From JALZKA01 sp033856515 (GTDB lineage: Bacteria > Actinomycetota > Thermoleophilia > Solirubrobacterales > 70-9): 64,000 nucleotides of DNA. Below the pieces are notes generated by a model. The model did not search any database and had not been told where the DNA came from. It saw nothing but the letters and a program-made list of their open reading frames with translations. Of the stretch, positions 8,663 to 18,752 are shown piece after piece. The stretch spans positions 27,901 to 91,900 of the forward strand of contig JAWVEY010000070.1 of NCBI GenBank assembly GCA_033856515.1, read 5' to 3'. Position 1 is the stretch's first letter. Every line of letters begins with the position of its first letter. Position numbers and translations under genes: made by a program.

Positions 8663-8691
8663 GGGCGCCGCCGCGACATGCGGCGGCGCCC
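8663..8691 (+). terminator. 12-bp GC hairpin between SBP and permease genes (system 1)
   Basis: GGGCGCCGCCGC, loop GACAT, and GCGGCGGCGCCC form a perfect 12-bp stem 22 bases after the SBP stop codon and 23 bases before the next start. No T run follows within a few bases. In ABC importer operons such hairpins commonly protect the SBP message from 3' decay or attenuate transcription, giving excess SBP; that role is inferred. Confidence 0.7.
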
Positions 8692-8714
8692 ACGTCTTCT
8701 GCGGGAGTAAGCCG

Positions 8715-9709
8715 ATGCTGCGCTACATAGTCCGCAGAGTCCTCTGGGCCTTGCTGCTACTCGTCCTGGTGAGCGGCGTCGTCTTCGCGATCTTCTATCT
8801 CCTCCCAACCGCCGACCCCGCGAAGCTCCGCGCCGGGCGAGGGGCCTCGGCCGAACAGGTCGAGCAGATACGTACGAACCTAGGACTGGACGATCCGACC
8901 TCCGAGCAGTTCGGCCGCTACGTGGGAGGGGTGTTCACGCCATACGAGAACGAGGACAAAGGCGTCAACGGGCCGTTCGACCTCGGCACCAGCATCTTCC
9001 AGAACGGCAAGCCCGTCTCGGAGATCATCTTCGACCGCCTACCGGCGACGATCATGCTCGTCATCGGCTCCGTAATCCTCTGGCTGGCGATCGCGATCCC
9101 CATCGGGGTCATATCCGCCGTGCGGCGAAGATCGCTGATGGACAGGACGACGATGGTCACATCGCTCGCATTCATCTCCGCGCCCGTCTTCTGGCTCGGC
9201 CTCGTGGCGCTCTACCTATTCGCGTCAGACGTGGGCGTCGTGCACATCTTCCCCGGCATCGGCAGCTACAACGACGCGGACTCGTTCAGTGCCAAGGTTG
9301 GCTCGATGTTGCTCCCCTGGATGGTTTTGGCGGCAGCGACTGCGGCGATCTACGCCCGATACGTCCGCTCCCAGATGATCGAGGCGATGCAGGAGGACTA
9401 CGTCCGCACCGCACGCGCGAAGGGGCTCTCGGAGAGGCGCGTCATCCTCAAGCACGCGCTGCGAAGCGCCTTGACGCCAATCGTCACCCTCCTCGGGCTC
9501 GACGTGGGAATCCTCCTCGCCGGCAACGCCATCCTCACCGAGTCCGTCTTCAACATCCCGGGTATTGGCAAGGAGACGGTCACGGCGATCGGCCAGTCGG
9601 ACCTGCCGCTGATCCAGGGCATAGTCCTCTTCGGAGCCTTCTTCATCGTCATCTTCAACCTGGTCGTCGACATCCTCTACGCCTATCTCGACCCAAGGGT
9701 GCGCTACTG

Positions 9710-9710
<1 letters not shown>
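8715..9710 (+). CDS. Dipeptide/oligopeptide ABC permease, DppB-type (system 1)
   Basis: A 331-aa permease with the classical DppB N-terminus (MLRYIVRRVLWALLLLVLVS, first membrane span), a large periplasmic loop carrying the FDLGTSIF and PVSEIIFDRLPATIMLV motifs, and the EAA loop (RTARAKGLSERRVILKHALR) near residues 231-250. The C-terminus ends DPRVRY, the family hallmark. It pairs with the DppC-type permease encoded before the SBP gene to form the membrane channel. The stop codon overlaps the next ATG by one base, so the ATPase gene is translationally coupled. Confidence 0.92.
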
Positions 9711-10749
<1,039 letters not shown>

Positions 10750-10753
<4 letters not shown>

Positions 10754-11820
10754 GCGAGGCCGCCACAACTGTTCCTGAGGCGGGTAAGCCGGTTGATGCA
10801 GGAGACCCGCCCCTGCTCGCAGTCGAGAACCTCGTCAAGCACTTCCCGATCAAGTCGGGCATCCTGTTCGACCGCGAGATAGGGCGCGTCCAGGCCGTGG
10901 ACGACGTTTCGTTCGAGGTCAAACGCGGGGAAACGCTCGGCCTCGTCGGCGAGTCAGGCTGCGGAAAGTCCACGCTCTGCCGCACGATCCTTCGTTTGAT
11001 CGAGCCGACATCGGGCGCCATCCGGTTCGAAGGCCAAGACCTGACGGACCTGGGCCGCTCGGGCCTTCGCGAGGCGCGGCGGGACATGCAGATGATCTTC
11101 CAGGACCCATACGCGTCGCTGAACCCGCGAAAGCGAATCGGCCAGGTCGTCGGCGACCCGATCCGGCTCCACGGGATCGCGTCGGGAGAAGAGCTCAAGA
11201 GCCAGGTCCAAGAGCTCCTGGAGCTGGTCGGCCTCAGCCCCGAGCACTACAACCGGTACCCCCACGAGTTCTCCGGCGGCCAGCGCCAGCGGATCGGAAT
11301 CGCCCGGGCATTGGCGCTGAGGCCCAAGCTGATCGTCGCGGACGAGCCCGTATCCGCGCTTGACGTTTCGATTCAAGCCCAGATCATCAACCTGCTCGAC
11401 GAGCTGCAGGACAAGCTCGGCCTGACCTATCTGTTCGTCGCGCACGATCTCGGCGTCGTTCGCCACGTTGCCGATCGGATCGCGGTCATGTACCTGGGGA
11501 AGATCGTCGAGATCGGTCCTGCGGAGGAGGTCTACTCAAACCCGGTGCATCCGTACACCGAAGCGCTTCTCTCCGCGGTCCCGATTCCGGACCCGCGCGC
11601 CAACGCGGAGCGCCAAGAGCGGATACTTGAGGGCGACGTGCCCTCCCCCGCCAATCCACCACCCGCCTGCCGCTTCCACACGCGCTGTCCGTACGCCACC
11701 GAGATCTGCTCCGAGGTCGAGCCCGAGCTGATCAACCACCGCGGCTTGCAACTGGCAGCATGCCATCACCCCTTGAACGTTCAAACCAAGCAAGACCACG
11801 AAAGGGAGGTCCCAAGTTGA
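10750..11820 (+). CDS. Peptide ABC transporter ATPase, DppF-type (system 1)
   Basis: A 356-aa ATPase starting at GTG 10750, overlapping the previous stop by four bases (GTGA). The Walker A is GESGCGKST, the signature EFSGGQRQR, the Walker B LIVADEPVSALD, and the switch His is in VAHDLGVVRHVAD. The C-terminal cysteine cluster (CRFHTRCPYATEIC and later ACHH) matches the family. An AAAGGGAGG ribosome-binding site for the next gene lies inside its last codons, and its stop codon overlaps the TTG start of the second SBP gene, linking the two import systems into one coupled unit. Confidence 0.92.
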
Positions 11821-13397
11821 GAGGAAGAAGAATCGCGCTCGCGGCCATAGCCGCGACGTCGCTGTCGCTGGGAGCGACAGCGTGCGGAGGCGATGACGAA
11901 GGAGGCAGTAGCTCCTCCGGTGAAGCGGACACGCTGATCCAGGGAACCACAGACCAACCGGTCTCCTACGACCCGGCCGGGTCGTACGACCTGCCGTCGT
12001 CGAACATCATTTTCAACGTCTACCAGAACCTGTTGCAGGTCCCGCCCGGCGGCAACGCACCGGAGCCTGAGGCTGCGGAGGAATGCGACTTCACCGACGA
12101 CAGCGGCACGACGTTCGAGTGCACACTGAAGGAGGGCCTGAAGTTCTCCGACGGCACCGATCTGACGTCTGAAGACGTCAAGGTGAGCTTCGACCGGAAC
12201 CTTGCGATCGCCGATCCGCAGGGCGCGTCGTCTCTGTACCTGAACATCAAATCGGTCGAAACGCCCGATGACCAGACGGTCGTCTTCAACTTGAAGGCGC
12301 CGGACGCAACATGGCCGTTCGTACTCACATCGAGCGGCGCCGCGATCGTGCCGGCGGAGTCCGACCCGGACAAGGTCATTCCGTCCGACCAGGTGATCGG
12401 ATCCGGTCGCTACATGGTGGCCGAGTACGAGCCGGGGCAGCAGACCGTCCTCGAGGCAAACCCGGAGTACACGGGAGATGATGCGGCCCAGATCGACCGC
12501 GTGATCATCCAGTACTACGAGAAGTCCTCGACGCTCAAGCAGGCCGTCGAACAGGGCGAGGTCGAACTGGCCTATCAGTCGCTCAGCCCAACCGACGTCG
12601 AGGACCTCGAGAGCCAGGATGGCCTGAGCGTCATCAAGGGCCCGGGTTCCGCAATCCGGTACCTCAACTTCAACGAGGACCTGCAAGAGGGATCGGACGA
12701 GCAGAAGCTGGCCGTACGCCAGGCGGTGGCCCAAGTGATCGACCGCGAGTCGATCGCGGACAACGTCTACAACGGCACGGCACTGCCGCTGTACTCGATG
12801 GTTCCTGCCCAGGTCAAGTTCCACACCGAGTCATTCGCCGACGAGTACGGCGAGACGCCCGATGTGGACGCCGCGACGCAGACGCTCGAAGACGCGGGAG
12901 TCGAGACGCCCGTGCCGCTCGAGATCTGGTGGACCCCGACGCACTACGGCCCGGCATCGGGTGACGAGTATGCCGAGATCCAGCACCAGCTCGAGGAAAG
13001 TGGCCTGTTCGAGGTCACCCTCGAGTCGACCGAGTGGAATCAGTACTCGGAGGCTGCGTTCACGGACAAGTACCCGGCCTTCCAGCTCGGCTGGTTCCCG
13101 GACTATCCGGACGCTGACAACTATGCGTCGACGTTCTATGCGACGACCAGCTTCCTCAACATCCACTACTCCAACCCGGAGATGGACGACCTGCTCGCCG
13201 AGGAGAAGGCATCCACGGACGAGGGCGTGCGTGAGGAAGCGTTCGCGAAGATCCAGGAGCTCGGCGCCAAGGAGGCCCCGATGGTTCCCTACATCGAGCT
13301 ATCGCAGGTCGCGGTCGCTGTCGACGGAGTCACTGGCGTGGAGGACACGCTCGACCCGTCGTACATCTTCCGCTACTGGCTGGTCTCGAAGGACTAG
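11817..13397 (+). CDS. Peptide ABC transporter substrate-binding lipoprotein (family 5), system 2
   Basis: A 526-aa solute receptor. TTG 11817 is chosen as the start because AAAGGGAGG lies seven bases upstream and the resulting N-terminus (MRGRRIALAAIAATSLSLGA) is a perfect lipoprotein signal with lipobox GATAC and Cys23; the longer open frame upstream would hide it. The mature part carries LKFSDGTDLTSEDVKVSFDR, the SBP_bac_5 signature, near residues 105-125. Its length is the usual one for DppA/OppA, about 90 aa shorter than the system 1 receptor, so the two receptors are not recent duplicates and probably prefer different ligands. A hairpin with a UACG loop follows the stop. Confidence 0.9.
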   Translation: MRGRRIALAAIAATSLSLGATACGGDDEGGSSSSGEADTLIQGTTDQPVSYDPAGSYDLPSSNIIFNVYQNLLQVPPGGNAPEPEAAEECDFTDDSGTTFECTLKEGLKFSDGTDLTSEDVKVSFDRNLAIADPQGASSLYLNIKSVETPDDQTVVFNLKAPDATWPFVLTSSGAAIVPAESDPDKVIPSDQVIGSGRYMVAEYEPGQQTVLEANPEYTGDDAAQIDRVIIQYYEKSSTLKQAVEQGEVELAYQSLSPTDVEDLESQDGLSVIKGPGSAIRYLNFNEDLQEGSDEQKLAVRQAVAQVIDRESIADNVYNGTALPLYSMVPAQVKFHTESFADEYGETPDVDAATQTLEDAGVETPVPLEIWWTPTHYGPASGDEYAEIQHQLEESGLFEVTLESTEWNQYSEAAFTDKYPAFQLGWFPDYPDADNYASTFYATTSFLNIHYSNPEMDDLLAEEKASTDEGVREEAFAKIQELGAKEAPMVPYIELSQVAVAVDGVTGVEDTLDPSYIFRYWLVSKD

Positions 13398-13423
13398 AGG
13401 CCCAAGGAAGAGTTAGTCGCTAC

Positions 13424-13451
13424 GGGCGCGAGGGCTACGGCCCTCGCGCCC
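13424..13451 (+). terminator. 12-bp hairpin with UACG tetraloop after SBP gene 2
   Basis: GGGCGCGAGGGC and GCCCTCGCGCCC form a perfect 12-bp stem closed by a C(UACG)G tetraloop, one of the exceptionally stable UNCG loops. It begins 27 bases after the SBP stop and ends 16 bases before the next start codon, with no T run. It occupies the same place in the operon as the hairpin at 8663-8691, which supports a conserved role in setting SBP excess over permease. Confidence 0.72.
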
Positions 13452-13467
13452 TGTGCGGCGCTTGTAG

Positions 13468-14496
13468 TTGAACTCCCAGGGGACATCCCTTCGCGCATAC
13501 GTCCTGACGCGGCTCGCGCTCGCGATCCCCACCGTCCTGATCCTCCTGACGATGGTCTTCGGCCTGATGAGGGTTGCCCCTGGCGACCCGATCTCGGCCG
13601 CGCTGGGCGGGCGCGTCCCCCCCGAGGAGCTCGAGCAGCGCCGCGAGGCCGCGGGCCTCGATGAGCCCCTCATCAAGCAGTACTTCCAGTATCTCGGCAA
13701 CGCCCTGACGCTTGACCTCGGAACGACGATCAACGACGACCGCAAGGTGACGTCGATCATCGTCGAGAACGGCTCCGCCACCTTGGAGCTGACCATGGCC
13801 GCATTCGCTCTCGCACTTGTCGTCGGCATAAGCATCGGGCTCTTAGCCGGCTATTACCGCGACACCTGGATCGACCTCTCAGGGCGCATGTTCGGCATCG
13901 TCATCTACGCCGCGCCCGTCTTCTTCACGGGGTATCTGGCACAGCTCCTCTTCGCGGGCGAGCTGGGGTGGTTACCGAGTTCGGGCCGAGCCAGCCCGAT
14001 CGTCGAGTTCGAACTCGACCAGGTGACGCACTTCTACCTGATCGACACGCTCATCACCGGTAACTGGGACGCCTTCTGGGATGTGCTCCAGCACCTGATT
14101 CTGCCCGCGGTGACGCTCGGCCTTCTGATCTCGGGGGTGCTCATCCGCCTGGTGCGCGTGAACCTCTTGCAGACGATGCGCGGCGACTATGTCGAAGCTG
14201 CCCGCGCCCGCGGGATCCCGGAGCGCCAGGTCGTGATCCAACACGCGTTCCGCAACGCGATGGTCCCGGTGGTCACGGTCGCCGGCCTGCAGTTCGCCAT
14301 CCTCCTCGGCGGGGCCGTCCTGACCGAGCAGACGTTCAACTGGCCGGGGATCGGCGCCGAGCTCGTTCGCTACCTGAACGAGCGGGACTACATCGCAGTC
14401 CAGGGCATCATCACCATCTTCGCCCTCGCGGTGGTCGTCGTCTCGCTCGTGATCGACCTCATCAACGCCTTCATCGACCCGAGGGTGAGGTATTGA
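13468..14496 (+). CDS. Dipeptide/oligopeptide ABC permease, DppB-type (system 2)
   Basis: A 342-aa permease with an early membrane span (VLTRLALAIPTVLILLTMVF), the RVAPGDPISA motif after it, a DLGTTINDDRKVTSII periplasmic segment, the EAA loop EAARARGIPERQVVIQHAFR near residues 235-254, and the DPRVRY terminus. The start TTG 13468 has no convincing ribosome-binding site because the upstream bases are in the hairpin; initiation may depend on melting of that structure. It is followed by the C permease gene after one base. Confidence 0.9.
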   Translation: MNSQGTSLRAYVLTRLALAIPTVLILLTMVFGLMRVAPGDPISAALGGRVPPEELEQRREAAGLDEPLIKQYFQYLGNALTLDLGTTINDDRKVTSIIVENGSATLELTMAAFALALVVGISIGLLAGYYRDTWIDLSGRMFGIVIYAAPVFFTGYLAQLLFAGELGWLPSSGRASPIVEFELDQVTHFYLIDTLITGNWDAFWDVLQHLILPAVTLGLLISGVLIRLVRVNLLQTMRGDYVEAARARGIPERQVVIQHAFRNAMVPVVTVAGLQFAILLGGAVLTEQTFNWPGIGAELVRYLNERDYIAVQGIITIFALAVVVVSLVIDLINAFIDPRVRY

Positions 14497-14497
14497 G

Positions 14498-15445
14498 ATG
14501 AGGACGCCCCGAATCCTCAAGCCGTTTGCGCAGGCGACAGGCATGCCCCGCACGCTCCTGTACTCCGGCGTGATCATCGTGCTGTTCTTCGTGATCCTCG
14601 CGATCTTCGCCCCCTGGATCGCTCCCTACGGCTTCGATCAGGTGTCCGCTGACGGCGTGCGCTTCCCCAAGCAGGGCGCGCCCGACAGCGCTCACCTGTT
14701 CGGCACGACGGTCCAGTCGACTGACGTCCTTTCGCGCGTCGTCTGGGGCTCGCGGACCGCAATCGAGGTCGTCGTCCTGGCCCTCATCTTCTCGCTCACC
14801 ATCGGCGTGCCGCTGGGCCTGATCTCGGGCTACGTCGGCGGCAAGCTCGATCGCACCCTCGTCCTGATCATGGACGCTCTCTTTGCGTTCCCCTACCTCT
14901 TGCTCGCGATCGTGATCGCTTTCCTCCTGTCCGACAAGCTCGGCCAGGGTGTGGTGACGGCTGCGCTTGCGATCACCGCCGTCTACATACCGCAGTACTA
15001 CCGCGTGGTCAGAAATCACGTGATCAGCGTGCGCGAGGAGTCCTATGTCGAGGCGGCCAGAGCGCTTGGTGCGAAGCGGATGACGATCATTCGCCGGTAC
15101 GTGCTCCAGAACGTGATCCAGAACGTGCCCGCGATCGCAACCCTCAACGCCGCCGACGCCATCCTTACCCTCGCGGCGCTCGGATTCCTCGGCTACGGCA
15201 TCCAGCCCACCGAGGCGGCAGAGTGGGGCTATGACCTCAATCGCGCGATCGACGACGCCGGCGCGGGCATCTGGTGGACGGGCCTCTGGCCGGGCTTGGC
15301 CATCGTCCTCCTTGTGACCGGATTCACGCTCGTGGGCGAGGGCCTCAACGACGTGCTCAACCCCGTGATTCGCGCCAGGCGCCTTCGCAAGCCGAAGATG
15401 GACGAGGCCGAAGTCGAGGCCGAGGAGGAGCCGAGCCATGCGTGA
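14498..15445 (+). CDS. Dipeptide/oligopeptide ABC permease, DppC-type (system 2)
   Basis: A 315-aa permease. The DppC hallmark (LFGTTVQSTDVLSRVVWGSR, residues ~67-86) replaces the more usual GTD-x-x-GRD sequence of system 1, a divergence that fits a different subfamily. The EAA loop EAARALGAKRMTIIRRYVLQ lies near residues 185-204. The C-terminus is a charged tail rich in Glu and Lys that overlaps the start of the next ATPase gene by eight bases. It forms the channel with the DppB-type permease encoded directly upstream. Confidence 0.9.
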   Translation: MRTPRILKPFAQATGMPRTLLYSGVIIVLFFVILAIFAPWIAPYGFDQVSADGVRFPKQGAPDSAHLFGTTVQSTDVLSRVVWGSRTAIEVVVLALIFSLTIGVPLGLISGYVGGKLDRTLVLIMDALFAFPYLLLAIVIAFLLSDKLGQGVVTAALAITAVYIPQYYRVVRNHVISVREESYVEAARALGAKRMTIIRRYVLQNVIQNVPAIATLNAADAILTLAALGFLGYGIQPTEAAEWGYDLNRAIDDAGAGIWWTGLWPGLAIVLLVTGFTLVGEGLNDVLNPVIRARRLRKPKMDEAEVEAEEEPSHA

Positions 15446-16463
15446 GGCAGTACTCGAGGCCAAAGACCTCCGCGTCTGGTATGCGACCGAGACCGATCCC
15501 GTGCGCGCGGTGGACGGCGTCACGCTCGATATTCGGCCCGGCGAGACTCTTGGCCTGGTCGGCGAGTCGGGATGCGGCAAGTCGACCCTTGGGCGAGCGC
15601 TCCTTGGCCTGACTCCTGACAGTGCCGGCGTCTCGGGTCAAGTCCTGTACGACGGGCGCGACCTAACCGAGGTGACGCCCAAGGAGATGCGCGAGCTGCG
15701 CGGGCCGGAGCTCGGCCTGATCTTCCAGGAGCCGATGACCCGCCTCAACCCCCTTATCTCCGTCGAGAAGCATTTCTTCGAGACTCTCAAGGCGCACGAG
15801 CCCGGCCTTTCGAAGGACGAGATGCGAGTCCGCTCGCTAGAGGCGCTCGCCGGGATGGGCATCCCCCCAACGCGATTTGGGCAGTTCCCGCACGAATTCT
15901 CGGGCGGCATGCGCCAGCGGATCATGATCGCGCTGACGCTCGTCCTGGAACCAAAGGTGGTCGTCGCCGACGAGCCGACCACCGCGCTCGACGTGATCGT
16001 CGAGGCTCAGATCCTCGGCATCCTGGCCGATCTGCGGAAGAACTTCGACGCCGCGCTGCTCCTCATCACCCACAACCTCGGAATCGTCGCCGAGGCCTGC
16101 GACCGGGTAGCCGTCATGTACGCGGGGCGGATCGTCGAGGACGGCGAGGCGCGCCAGGTGTTCTCGAAGCCTGCCCATCCCTACACGCGCGAGCTCCTGC
16201 GATCGATCATCTCGCTTCAGACCAAGGGGCTCAACTACATCCCGGGCGCCCCGCCCGACCTCGTGGATCCCCCGCCCGGATGCCGCTTTCATCCGCGCTG
16301 CCCCGACGCCATGAAAGTCTGCGCCGAGAAGTTCCCGATCCCGATCACGACCGCGGATGGCCAGCGCGTCGAGTGCTGGCTCCATGGGCCCGAGTCCGAG
16401 ATCCCGGAAGGCGGCACCGAGCAGCTCGCTCGAGAAGAGATCGCGACGGCGGAGGAGGCATGA
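15438..16463 (+). CDS. Peptide ABC transporter ATPase, DppD-type (system 2)
   Basis: A 341-aa ATPase with Walker A GESGCGKST (~residue 40), Q-loop in LIFQEPMTRLNPL, signature EFSGGMRQR, Walker B VVVADEPTTALD, and switch His in LITHNLGIVAEACD. The C-terminal cysteines are at CRFHPRCPDAMKVC and ECWLHG. The presence of both a D-type and an F-type ATPase in each system shows that each importer is complete and does not borrow subunits from the other. It overlaps the next gene by four bases (ATGA). Confidence 0.92.
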   Translation: MREAVLEAKDLRVWYATETDPVRAVDGVTLDIRPGETLGLVGESGCGKSTLGRALLGLTPDSAGVSGQVLYDGRDLTEVTPKEMRELRGPELGLIFQEPMTRLNPLISVEKHFFETLKAHEPGLSKDEMRVRSLEALAGMGIPPTRFGQFPHEFSGGMRQRIMIALTLVLEPKVVVADEPTTALDVIVEAQILGILADLRKNFDAALLLITHNLGIVAEACDRVAVMYAGRIVEDGEARQVFSKPAHPYTRELLRSIISLQTKGLNYIPGAPPDLVDPPPGCRFHPRCPDAMKVCAEKFPIPITTADGQRVECWLHGPESEIPEGGTEQLAREEIATAEEA

Positions 16464-17803
16464 GCTCCGAGTCCGAAAATCCACTCCTCCAGGTAAGGGA
16501 CCTGCGCGCGACCTACAGCGTCCGTGGATCGTTCTTCGACCGCCTGCGCGGGCGCGAGGCCGGCTCGGTCAAGGCCGTGGACGGAGCTTCGTTCGACGTT
16601 CGGCGGGGCGAGGTGCTCGGAGTCGTCGGCGAGTCAGGCTCCGGCAAGACGACCCTGGGCCGAACGCTCCTCGGGCTCGTCGAGGCCAGCGGCGGCTCCA
16701 TCGTCTTCGACGGCCAGGAGATCGCCGGCCTCTCAGAGAGCCTCTTCCGCACGCTCCGAAAACGACTCCAGATCGTCTTTCAGGACCCCCACGCGTCGCT
16801 CAACCCGGCGATGACAATCGGAACAGCCGTCAGCGACCCGCTGCGCTTCCACGGGCTTGCTGAGGACAAAGAGGCGGTCGTGGCGAAGGTCGAGGCCGCG
16901 CTCGAGCGGGTCGGGCTCGCCCCCGCCGCTCAGTTCATGAGCAAGTACCCCGGCGACCTCTCGGGCGGCCAGAAGCAGCGCGTCGTGCTCGCGCGGGCGA
17001 TCATCCTCGAGCCGGACGTCCTAATCGCCGACGAGCCGATCTCGATGCTCGACATGAGTGTCCGCGCCAAGATCCTGGAGCTGATGCTCGAACTCAAGGA
17101 CGAGCTCGACCTCACCTACGTCTACATCACCCACGACCTCGCGACGGCCAAGTTCTTCTGCGACCGCATCGCGATCATGTACCTGGGGCGGATCGTGGAA
17201 CAAGGTCCGGCCGAGGAGATTTACAGGGACCCGAAGCACCCATACACGCAGGCGCTCCTGCGAGCGATCCCCAACCCCGACCCGACCAGCACCGTTCCGC
17301 GCGACCTGCCCCGGGGCGAGGTGCCTGACGCGGTCCAGCCGCCGCTCGGCTGCAACTTCCACCCGCGCTGCCCCAAGGCGTTCGAGGTGTGCGGGTGGGA
17401 GAGCCGCGACCTGCGCGCGCTGCTCGAGGCGCGCTGGACGAAGCTCTCGGAGGCGGAGTTCGAAGAGGAGCGCGCCATGGTGGGTGGTCTCGAGGGGCTC
17501 GACGTCGCCGCGACCGAAGCGGTCCTTGAGCCCGGGACGGAAGGGACTCCGGAGGACGCGGGCAACATGCTCGGCCGCCTGAAGGCGCAGGATCCCGACG
17601 ATCCGTTCTGGAAGGGCGTCGAAAAGACAAGCACCGAGGAGGACGGGGCGCACGTCCGCTTCCATAAACCGGTGGAGCCACGCTCCCTGGAGGTCGGAGG
17701 GGCGATCGTCGAGTGCCACCTCCACGACCCGGAGGCGATCGAGGCGGCGGAGAGGCTGCGAGCAGGAGCCGGCTCAGCGGACGGTCAGGACGACCCGGTT
17801 TGA
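16460..17803 (+). CDS. Peptide ABC transporter ATPase, DppF-type with C-terminal insertion (system 2)
   Basis: A 447-aa ATPase, roughly 100 residues longer than the usual DppF. The Walker A is GESGSGKTT, the signature DLSGGQKQR, the Walker B VLIADEPISMLD (Ser-Met replacing the usual Ser/Thr-Ala), and the switch His is in YITHDLATAKFFCD. The C-terminal oligopeptide domain begins normally (CNFHPRCPKAFEVC), but an acidic stretch of about 100 residues separates the third cysteine from the fourth (VECHLHD). ATG 16460, overlapping the previous stop, is chosen over an upstream open frame. The tail overlaps the convergent VOC gene by 30 bases. Confidence 0.9.
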   Translation: MSSESENPLLQVRDLRATYSVRGSFFDRLRGREAGSVKAVDGASFDVRRGEVLGVVGESGSGKTTLGRTLLGLVEASGGSIVFDGQEIAGLSESLFRTLRKRLQIVFQDPHASLNPAMTIGTAVSDPLRFHGLAEDKEAVVAKVEAALERVGLAPAAQFMSKYPGDLSGGQKQRVVLARAIILEPDVLIADEPISMLDMSVRAKILELMLELKDELDLTYVYITHDLATAKFFCDRIAIMYLGRIVEQGPAEEIYRDPKHPYTQALLRAIPNPDPTSTVPRDLPRGEVPDAVQPPLGCNFHPRCPKAFEVCGWESRDLRALLEARWTKLSEAEFEEERAMVGGLEGLDVAATEAVLEPGTEGTPEDAGNMLGRLKAQDPDDPFWKGVEKTSTEEDGAHVRFHKPVEPRSLEVGGAIVECHLHDPEAIEAAERLRAGAGSADGQDDPV

Positions 17804-18667
17804 GTCCGGGTCGCGAAAGCTGATTGCGCCGCCCAACCGCTCGATCTGAACGCCCGCCTGCTCGAGGCCCGTCGCGGCGGCCTCGACGGCGTCGCCACTG
17901 CGCAGGCGAAGCTCGAACGACTCGAGGCCCGGCCGGTCGGCAGGCGCCGGGCTCGCTCCGGCCGAGTGCCACGAGTTCGCACCGATGTGGTGGTGATAGA
18001 GGCCCTCGGCCAGAAACACGGCGCTAGGGCCGAAGCGCTGGCGCTCGGCGAGCCCGACGGTGTCGCGCCAGAACCCGAGGGCACGCGCACTATCCGCGGT
18101 CATCAGGTGGATGTGCCCGATGTCGGGTGCATCGGCGTCCTTCGCTGCCTCCTCCAGGAGAGCCGGAAGGTCGAGTGGCGCGGTGAACATGCCAACCTGT
18201 CCGGGCTCGCCATCTGGCCACTCCTCGAACTGCCGGTCGCGGTAGAGCTCGATCCCATTCCCCTCGGGATCGGCGAAGTAGACCGCCTCCGAGACGCCGT
18301 GGTCGGAAGCTCCCTGGAACTCGCGCGCGACCTGGGCCGTACGCGCCACGGCCGCCGCAAGCGACGGACGGTCCGGGTACCGGAACGCGGTGTGAAAGAG
18401 CCCTGTATGCGGGACACGCACCGGCTCGGCTCCCGCTGACAGTTCGGTGGTCAGGCGAATGAGCGGATGCTCGCCGGCCCCCCGGAGCTCGGTCACCGCG
18501 CCGTCTTCCGAGGACGTGACAAGGCCGACGCCCTCCTCGTAGAAGTTCCGCTGCGCCCCCGCGTCGGCAGCGCGCAGGCTCACGGTGCCTACGACCGAGT
18601 CGAAGAGATGCGAAAGCTCGTCAGCGCTCGCCACGGGATGCCGCTTCCCGCTCACGGTCAAGCTCAA
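17774..18667 (-). CDS. VOC-family ring-cleavage dioxygenase/glyoxalase-like protein (CatE-like)
   Basis: A 297-aa protein with two tandem vicinal-oxygen-chelate modules. The first starts around GTVSLRAADAGAQRNFY, with a metal-ligand His in PHTGLFHTAFR and Glu in GNGIELYRDR. The second carries IGHIHLMTADSARALGFWRD, YHHHIGANSWHS and a terminal FRDPDSNRVVL. The order and the GNGIELYRD block resemble Bacillus CatE-type catechol-2,3-dioxygenase relatives; the substrate is not certain. The TTG start at 18667 lacks a nearby ribosome-binding site; a GGAGG lies 38 bases further upstream. It is convergent with the second importer's last ATPase gene. Confidence 0.75.
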   Translation of the reverse strand: MSLTVSGKRHPVASADELSHLFDSVVGTVSLRAADAGAQRNFYEEGVGLVTSSEDGAVTELRGAGEHPLIRLTTELSAGAEPVRVPHTGLFHTAFRYPDRPSLAAAVARTAQVAREFQGASDHGVSEAVYFADPEGNGIELYRDRQFEEWPDGEPGQVGMFTAPLDLPALLEEAAKDADAPDIGHIHLMTADSARALGFWRDTVGLAERQRFGPSAVFLAEGLYHHHIGANSWHSAGASPAPADRPGLESFELRLRSGDAVEAAATGLEQAGVQIERLGGAISFRDPDSNRVVLTVR

Positions 18668-18752
18668 TCCGCTTCGGCTTGCGCGACGTGTCGATCTGTT
18701 CAGATCCTCCAGAAAGACAATAGTTAGGGATAGGGATACCTAATAAGGCGAC

